From NCBI GenBank assembly GCA_021030915.1, contig JAGEMR010000002.1, positions 310,001 to 374,000 on the forward strand: a stretch of 64,000 nucleotides of DNA, given 5' to 3'. The notes beneath the pieces were generated by a model. That model ran no database searches, was not told where the DNA came from, and saw only the letters and a program-made list of their open reading frames with translations. The translations under genes were made by a program, and so were the position numbers. The first letter of the stretch is position 1. Every line of letters starts with the position of its first letter. Below are positions 57,248 to 64,000 of the stretch, in pieces. This stretch comes from Astrothelium macrocarpum. Its lineage: Eukaryota > Ascomycota > Dothideomycetes > Trypetheliales > Trypetheliaceae.

Positions 57248-58671
57248 GGAGACTCGTTCTCAACAACAAGCAGTCAAGCCGGAGAGCAGGACCGAAACAA
57301 GCGATAGATTTAGACTTATGTCTTGGTAAGATTTAACGTGCTCTCTGAAATGTCGTGCAAGGTAGACATGATCTGAAAGGGCTGGGCAGCGAGCAGTTGT
57401 TAAGACAGGCAATTGCCACAGACATTCAGCTGCCTTGTCTGACCGATTGAAAAAATAGATATACTCTGTGTCATTTACGTTTCGACAGACGGCCACCTGG
57501 CGTCCGCAAACCGCCCAGACCTGCCTTGGGTTGCAGATACCTTCTCATTGAGGCGGATGCGCCGGCACCTTATGCGCTTCTTTTTTGCCCATTCATCAGC
57601 CGCCGGTAAAGGAAAAAAAGCCTCACCCTCCCTCATCTTCATCTAGGATCTCATTAGCGAGTAGCTGGTCGAGGAATTCGTTATTAACGGGAACGTAGTG
57701 GCTCGTGATCGGTGGCCGTCCAGAAGGGCGTCTGCAGAAGGGCAAATCGAGGGCGAAAGCAGGCGAAAAGACCATGCGGAAAACCGGGTTGGAATGATCC
57801 GTGCATCCGACCCCACCACTTGCGACTTAAGCCTTGTAGGGATGAAAGAAGAAATGTCATTTCTGACATACTTCATAATCGAAATTCGGCCCCCACAGTC
57901 AGTCCGAAGCGAACGGACAGAGCCAATATGCGCTCATGGCGCTTAGCAGCCAATGGAAAGCTAGGCCGAGTCCACGATCCTAGCAGACATCACTATGACA
58001 CGCAGTAGAGCTACGCGCAGCACGAGGTCGACAGGGAATGGCAAGCAATCTCGCCGTGTTCATGCATATCAATGATGAAACCCAATACGCCCGATCTTCA
58101 ATATGGGCCATTTGATCCTATCACGCCACTGAAGTGCTTTGCAGACGTGACATTTCGTATTTCAACCCGTGGGCCGACGTTGGTTATGATTTGGTGAAAG
58201 TACTCCCACACGTGTGCCGTTGCAAAGCGCCCAATGCTACCAAGTGGCCGCATCAAGGCAGACTGGCTGTCGGTGTAATAACAAATGAAACGGCTAGGTG
58301 TCCGTTCTCAAGGATGCATTCTGCTCGTTCGTTTTCCTTGGGATTCACTCGGGACTGCGCAGGCCTCTATCGTTCCCCATCTCTCATAGCATACAATTCT
58401 CTACCCTCTCAACTCACGATTCTCACCGCCTATCGAGGCTGCAGATCTAATACATGATGGCTTGGATGCCTCGCAGCCTCTGCATTACAGTAGTGGAAGC
58501 ACTCGAGGCTGAAATAAACAATGTCCGCTTCGTCTAGCCCCCCTACATCATGGGAAACCAGCACAAGAGATATGCGGTTCTAGAGAAGTCGAGCCTAGCC
58601 ATTGGATAGAGGTTCGATGTGTTGTATAACCCAACCGGGCCCATGCCCAACTCTTTTCACTGCAGAGAATC
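57248..58671. other. gene-poor segment, patatin 5' region
   Basis: 1.4 kb with only short overlapping frames on both strands and no motif. Holds the promoters of the small orphan gene (-) and the patatin gene (+). Confidence 0.45.
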
Positions 58672-60642
58672 ATGAATTCTAGTGCCAACCATGCGGACCG
58701 CGATTTCGAGCTACAACCCATTGCAGGACCTTCAAACCAAAATGTTTCTCCCTTTACGGGAGAGAGAGTCCAATTTTCGGAAGAACCATGTAGCAGCGAG
58801 GACGCATGGGAACAACGTAATATCTTAAGCTTAGGTACGTCTTTCGATGGAATTTTTGGACATGAAGTGTTCCTACTAATGATTGAGCCGAATAGACGGT
58901 GGTGGTGTACGGGGAATATGGTCTTTAATGGCACTAGAAACACTGATGGATCATATTGCTAGGGAAGAGATGGAACAATCAGAAGGGCCTGAATCCAATC
59001 ACCACAGTTTCTTTCCTGAGCCATTCCCTAATCATGTCTCCCACGGCCCCTTCAATAATGTTAGAGACCGGGAACAGGAATCCAAATATCAAACCTGGAA
59101 GAATAGTCGCAAGTATCTTCCCTGTCATTATTTTGATATCATAGGCGGTTCAAGCACTGGAGCGTAGGTTTCTCTCTCGTCTTATTCGAATCTTCTTCAA
59201 AATTAACATATCAGACAGTTTGATAGCTATTATGCTTGGGAGGTTTCGAATGTCAGTTCCAGACTGTTTACACGAATACAAATCTCTTGCTGGTCAAATA
59301 TTTGGAAAGCCTCGGCTTTTACCAATAATGAGAACTGTGGTGACGAATCAGCCTGTCCGGTCAAAGTATAATCACAAAATTATGGAAGAGATCCTTAAGG
59401 ATGTTGCAAAAAGACGTGAACGGATGTATGAAGACGAATTAGACCATCATGAGCAGTCTTTCCGCTCTGAAAAAGGGGTTTGCGGAACGTAAGTACGCTG
59501 AGTCTTTTTCATTAAGGGCAGGAGACGTCTACGAGTTCTACAATTCGTCGCACTTGCTTTCGCGAATGTCCCGTTAAGAAGTATCAGAAGCGAACCTGGA
59601 TTTAATGCGTGATAGGTTTGTTACATCTTTCAGAACAGCGCCATGTAAAGCAGCTGCCGGAGGCACTGAGACGAAGTTGACTATTATACGCTCCTACAAC
59701 AACACAAGAAGAGGTACAACATCTAAAAGTCAAGTCGGCTCACAGGGTACGCCCCATCGACCATCAGGATCCGGGCGTCCCGAGCCTCAACGTTCCGATA
59801 CTACAGGCTTCAGTAGGCAAGCGCGTATTCAGCAACGAGAAGGGCCGCAAAATGTCGCCGGCACATCGCATAGATGGCAGGTTTGGGAGGTGGCTCGAGC
59901 CGCAACCGCAGCTGATTTCTTCTTCGATCCGTTTGAGGTCGAAGATCAGAATTCTCGAGAAAAGGTTATCTATACTGACGGAGGACTTGGTCAAGAAAAT
60001 AATCCAGTTCGTGAAGCTGTAGAAGAGGTTGAAGATCTTGCTGGATCAGCTTCCTTGGGGATTGTTGTTAGCGTTGGCACGGCTCGTGGCAAAACAAAGT
60101 CAAAGATGTCGCTCATTGCGAAACTCAAATCCATAATAGCCGAGAAAACAAATCCGGAAGCTAACCATGGGTGGGCGATAGACAGATTTGCTTCTGAACC
60201 AGGCCATTACTTCCGTTTTAATGATCCGGGAGCTCTCGACATCGAACTGGATGAATGGTTGCCCCACAGACACTGGTACAGCAGATCGGAACGAGCTCCC
60301 GGATCCCTCACTTTGGAATTAATTGAGCACAAATTCCGTGAGTGGGCCGTGAACGCTGACTGTTCCAGCCACTTTCAAGATTGCGCCAAGGAATTGGTGA
60401 GACGAAGGCGAGCAAGAGCTTCGGAGCAGACACGTGGCGCATGGGAGCACTTCGCCACATGCATCAAGATCAATTGCTATGGCCGGAGATGCAACGAGAC
60501 ATTTCGTAATCGAGACGACTTTACGAGGCATCTACAGGACGGCAAATTTCACCCGGATGGGAAAGACCGATCCAGAGAGGAAATCGACGGGCTATTGAAA
60601 CAAAAGGGATGGACAACGCAATGGGTCTACCAGAGGCCATGA
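58672..60642 (+). CDS. patatin-like phospholipase with C-terminal C2H2 finger
   Basis: A serine lipid acyl hydrolase. Four exons, 58672..58834, 58896..59163, 59219..59488 and 59616..60642, give 575 aa. The oxyanion motif SLDGGGVRG (residues 53-61) is assembled across the first intron. The nucleophile Ser141 is in GGSSTGA, itself split by the second intron. The dyad aspartate is D355 in YTDGG. Between Ser and Asp there is an insertion of about 60 residues (265-320) rich in Arg, Gln, Ser and Gly. The C-terminal region has a C2H2-like finger with CYGRRC and FTRHLQDGKFH (about 516-546), then a short helix. No signal peptide, so cytosolic. In fungi this domain is often an effector of NLR-like immune proteins, but here no NACHT, NB-ARC or repeats follow. 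Confidence 0.9.
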
Positions 60643-61789
60643 TAACGCTGCTGAAGCGGATCAGGAGCAGCTCGATGTTTCTAATCGGCTCTATAGCGCT
60701 TGAGATATGGGTGCTATCCGCCAGTCTATGCTCTGCTTCTAATGTTTGCATTGAGAAACATTGCTGGCGAAACTGATTAGTCCCTTTGGAAGATAAAAGT
60801 TTCTTCATCAGAGGGTACGTAGAGAATTTGAACAAATCTTATCCCCCTCTACCGCTATCATACTAAATCAATCTACAGCAGTGCAAGAACGACTGTATGT
60901 TTGATGCTGGGATAGAGACTTATAGTATAATGTCCAGGGTAGCGCAATACATCGAACAGGTTTTTCCAATTCGGGACAATAACAGAACGCCGAGGCCATG
61001 ATACGCCGACTTTGATTCCCCTACGGCCATAGTATTTGTTATGTGAAGGTTTGGGGTATTCCAAGGCTGAGGGTTGGTAATTGGTCGCTCTATAGCCCTT
61101 AATTAGCTCTGAAGGTAAGGTATTCATAGGACTTGTTTCCCCGTATTTCACGTTAATTCTTGACCAAATTAATCAATCAGTAGCCTTAACAAACCGCGCT
61201 CTTACTTTGCATGATTGCCATCTTACACAAATCCAGATCGGTCAATGAACTCTCCGGAGGTGGCTTAGTCATCTAAGTTGACTCAGGTGACTCATAAATG
61301 TTCTATCTGGTCCACAAGGCTTGTTTAAACTCAATATCGGCACTATACCTGGCACTTTTCCAGTGACGACGTGATTGTAAACCACAGCAAATTGGTAGGG
61401 CAGCGAAAGCACTCGCTACCATACTTTGTATCCACAAGATGGTAAATGAATCTTCGACGTCTCGCTTAATCATCTAAAGATGATGGTCGTGATGAGCTCA
61501 GGTCCTGTCATGATACGAATACTAATTTCCTGGCTTGGGATCCCTCTTGAAACATTAGAAAGATGGTCTATGATGTGTATGTGAAAAAAGTGAACTGAAA
61601 CTACGCTACAATTTGTATGGACAAGCTAACTGAGGGATAAGGTGGGCGTGAACGAAACTCATTAGCTTCGTAAATGAGAACGGCTGGACAAAGAATCTGT
61701 ACATATCATATCAATCGTTTCATACTCGCGTTCCTGTGCGACGTTCACACATACATGGACCTATCACGTCTCTTTCCTTCCAGTTGGTC
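60643..61789. other. convergent intergenic region
   Basis: 1.1 kb between the patatin stop and the membrane-protein stop. A 92-codon frame at 60873-61151 (-) has no recognisable motif. Nothing else is supported. Confidence 0.45.
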
Positions 61790-63971
61790 CTATCGAACAA
61801 CCCAAACCCAACCGCCAGACTGAGTCTGCCTGATACCGACCCTCTTAGTGACTCCATCTGCTTCAGACTCCACATCTCGTCTTTCCTTGCGGTCATGTCC
61901 GTTATGTGGCGTCTCAACCGTCCTAACGACGTTTTCTTGCCGTTCGCCTGGCTCAAAAAGTCCCGCCGCCAATCCATCGATCGTCGATAGTGCCTTCGCC
62001 TGCTGCGACTCAGCCGGCCTCGCGAAAAATATCACCAGTGCCGCCAGAGCCAGGGAAAACAAGGCGTACAGGGCTTTGAGGCTGATGAGGAAGTACAGCG
62101 GAATCTTAGGGACTCGGGTGAGGAGAGCGGTGTCGTTCCGTGATTGCTCGAGTAAGTTGAGAACGGGCATGTTGATACCAGCGGTCAGGGCAACGGCGGC
62201 GCTAGAAAACGCATTGGCGAATGTGTCAGCCAGCTCGTTAGGTGTCGTGCCATAGGCAGCAATGGCGGCGGCGTCGGAGAGAGCGAGACGACCCTCAGCA
62301 CTGTCAATGGCGAATGGTGCACTGTAGATTGCACCGTATGCGTCTGGCGCTTGGACGGGATACCAGCCTTGAGTCGCGTTGACGGAGAGGATGGTGCCAT
62401 TGACCCATGCATAGACGGTAGAGTAGATGACCATGCTACAGTTGAGGATGAAGACGTTATCGCCAGTGGAATCGGTTTTGAGATAACCACCGCTTGTCAT
62501 AGTGTCGAAGCTCGAAGTATGGGAGTCCATAGGTGGAAACCCTTTGGACCAGTGCATGAAATAGATGGGATTTTGGGCAACGAAAAGTTCGGTCGATTGA
62601 GAACCGTTGCCGATCGGTTGTGTTAGATTCGCGTCCTTAAAGAATTGGATACCTACAGCGGACTCGTTGGCCGGTGCAGTAGCTGCGGCTGGGTCAACGC
62701 CCACTTCGCCAGAAAAGGTAATGGTGGGGAGCTGTATCCCCATGGGCAAGAGAAGCCCTCGTCGTTGATATCCACGGTACAATTCTGGGTGACGACTTCG
62801 CAGGACGTAGTGACAGACGTAGTGTTTGTGAGAAAGTCAATATCATCATCTCCGACTGCAAGATCACCAAGAAAGTAGAACTGGATGTTGTTATAGTTTC
62901 CATAGTTATCAGCAGTAGTAGTCATAGAGGTATTGCGGATCTGGTTGGTAACAGAATTGCCGAGTAACGTTTCAGCTGCTTCCTGTGCATGGGCTATACC
63001 TTGCTTTGTCAACGTTCTACCCGATCCAGTCGTGTAATTCCAGTTGGTAATACTGCATGGATAGTTGCATTGAGCTGTAGGGCTCGAGGGACAGGGATAC
63101 ATTTCCCAGATTTCTGTACCGCAGTAGCTGGGATCTAGTCCTCGTCCGTAAGAGAATATCGGACTATCATGACGGTTGATGATCACCTGGTTGACTGGTT
63201 TCGTCGCTGCGCCAAACCAAGTTTCTGCTGAACCTATGGCAAACCTACAGATTCGAAACATCAGCTAAGTGTCCAAGAAAAGATGTGCTAAAAAGGGGTT
63301 GGTACTTACGTATTGAAGACAATGAAAGCGAATGCGGCGAAAGCAACAGTAACAGGTTGAATGAGGCGTTCACGCCTTTTCAATCTGTATTTCACGACAT
63401 CCCATAATGGCCTCACATCACTGGCAGCCAGTACAGAGATTAAAAGAGACATCTGATGCGGAGTCGGCAGCTGACTTGTCTCATTGCTCTTGGTAGCGTT
63501 CAAAATGTGACTTCCAGCGAAGAAGGCAACATGTGCCATTGAATAACTGCTCAAGAAAGGGATTATTTTGCCTGTCCAAGAAGTGATCGCCACTAGTAGA
63601 CCAGGGTTGAAGCGAATAAAGTAAGCTGAAGTCCCTCCGTTAGATTTGAGTTGAGCCAACTCGCTCCAAACGGTTTGGTCGGTGAGATTAGAGCTTGAAG
63701 GGGATTGTAGCAATTCCCACCCGGTGTCCAGGTCTACACGGTAGTAAAAGATGACTGTAAGCAAGACCGTGCATACTAGAATCACCGGTATACATGGCAG
63801 AAGAGCCCCAGTGAGCAAATTCGTCAAGGCACCTCGAATACCCATCGTTGACCTGTGTCGTAACGAGGTCGGAGAGTTCGGAAACTCCACTTCAGTAACG
63901 ATGGGACCTGAAGTGGCTGATACATCTTTCTCGGACAAAGCAGTTTTTGAAGGTAAAGGAAAAGATGCCAT
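61790..63971 (-). CDS. multi-pass membrane glycoprotein, uncharacterised, with apparent frame break
   Basis: Exon 1 (63971..63310) encodes a Ser/Thr-rich tail and membrane helices such as LLPCIPVILVCTVLLTVIFY. A 65-nt intron leads to FAIGSAETWFGAATKPVN. Exon 2 continues as a Cys- and Asn-glycosylation-rich luminal region (CGTEIWEMYPCPSS, SCEVVTQNCTVDINDEGF). Near 62735-62700 the coding signal passes to another frame (TITFSGEVG, then VGIQFFKDANLTQPIGN), which runs to a last helix (FLISLKALYALFSLALAALV) and a charged tail ending at 61790. The switch happens within about 40 bp, too short for an intron. Either a one-base frameshift exists, or a 65-nt intron (GTCGTC...ACAG) removes VVTQNC...PWG. 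Full length would be about 710 aa. Function unknown; layout resembles large fungal membrane proteins with an extracellular loop. Confidence 0.7.
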
Positions 63972-64000
63972 TGTATTTCGACTCTTTCGGCTTTTGGATG

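Noticed and set aside
60873..61151. 92-codon minus-strand frame
   Set aside because: No motif, isolated, and no second exon could be joined.
1..64000. CRISPR arrays, bacterial operons, rRNA genes or intact transposons
   Set aside because: No regularly spaced direct repeats, ribosome binding sites, rRNA segments, transposase/reverse-transcriptase motifs or long terminal repeats were seen.

Overview
The window is nuclear DNA from a filamentous ascomycete (Pezizomycotina-like). Genes are compact and interrupted by short GT-AG introns, mostly 42-90 nt. Both tRNAs carry small introns after anticodon position 37. The gene content is fungal: UCS myosin chaperone, GDE1 with SPX/ankyrin/GDPD, secreted tyrosinase, Crh-type GH16 wall enzyme, DHA1 transporter, and an E3 ligase beside a glycine-rich protein. 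Species cannot be read from the sequence.

Layout. 1-2 kb: gene-poor, with tRNA-Gly(GCC). 1.9-19.3 kb: a dense conserved block of ULA1 (-), the UCS/She4 chaperone (+), VPS11 (+), GDE1 (+), SmF (+) and an RTP1/TANGO6-like HEAT protein (-). 19.3-31.2 kb: gene-poor, holding a small 4-TM protein (-), a secreted tyrosinase (+) and a secreted SurE-type phosphatase (-). 31.6-46.5 kb: a second dense block of an MFS transporter (-), U2 snRNP B'' (+), V-ATPase subunit D (-), SYF1 (+), a degenerate tandem-repeat patch, a Crh transglycosylase (+), uridine kinase URK1 (-), GID8 (+) and tRNA-His(GTG). 46.7-64 kb: an accessory-looking stretch with a decayed coding relic, an RBR E3 ligase (-) divergent from a 1165-aa glycine-rich/Rossmann-like protein (+), a small orphan protein (-), a patatin-like phospholipase with a C-terminal C2H2 finger (+) and a multi-pass membrane glycoprotein (-) with an apparent frame break.

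The conserved blocks serve housekeeping work: NEDD8 activation, vacuolar tethering and acidification, splicing (SmF, U2B'', SYF1), RNA polymerase II import, glycerophosphodiester use, pyrimidine salvage and GID-mediated degradation. They share no pathway. Head-to-head pairs (ULA1/UCS, VMA8/SYF1, URK1/GID8, RBR/glycine-rich) probably share promoters.

The best candidates for something undescribed are: (i) the 48.6-60.6 kb cluster of RBR ligase, glycine-rich/Rossmann-like protein and patatin, whose domain types recur in innate-immune-like systems; (ii) micro-exons of 7 and 11 nt in the adjacent convergent genes U2B'' and VMA8, plus ultra-short first coding exons in SmF (6 nt), VMA8 (9 nt) and VPS11 (15 nt); and (iii) a patch of ~150-bp repeats at 38.65-39.5 kb whose copies differ almost only by transitions, as repeat-induced point mutation would leave. 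All splice models were read by eye from reading frame and GT/AG positions, without transcript evidence.
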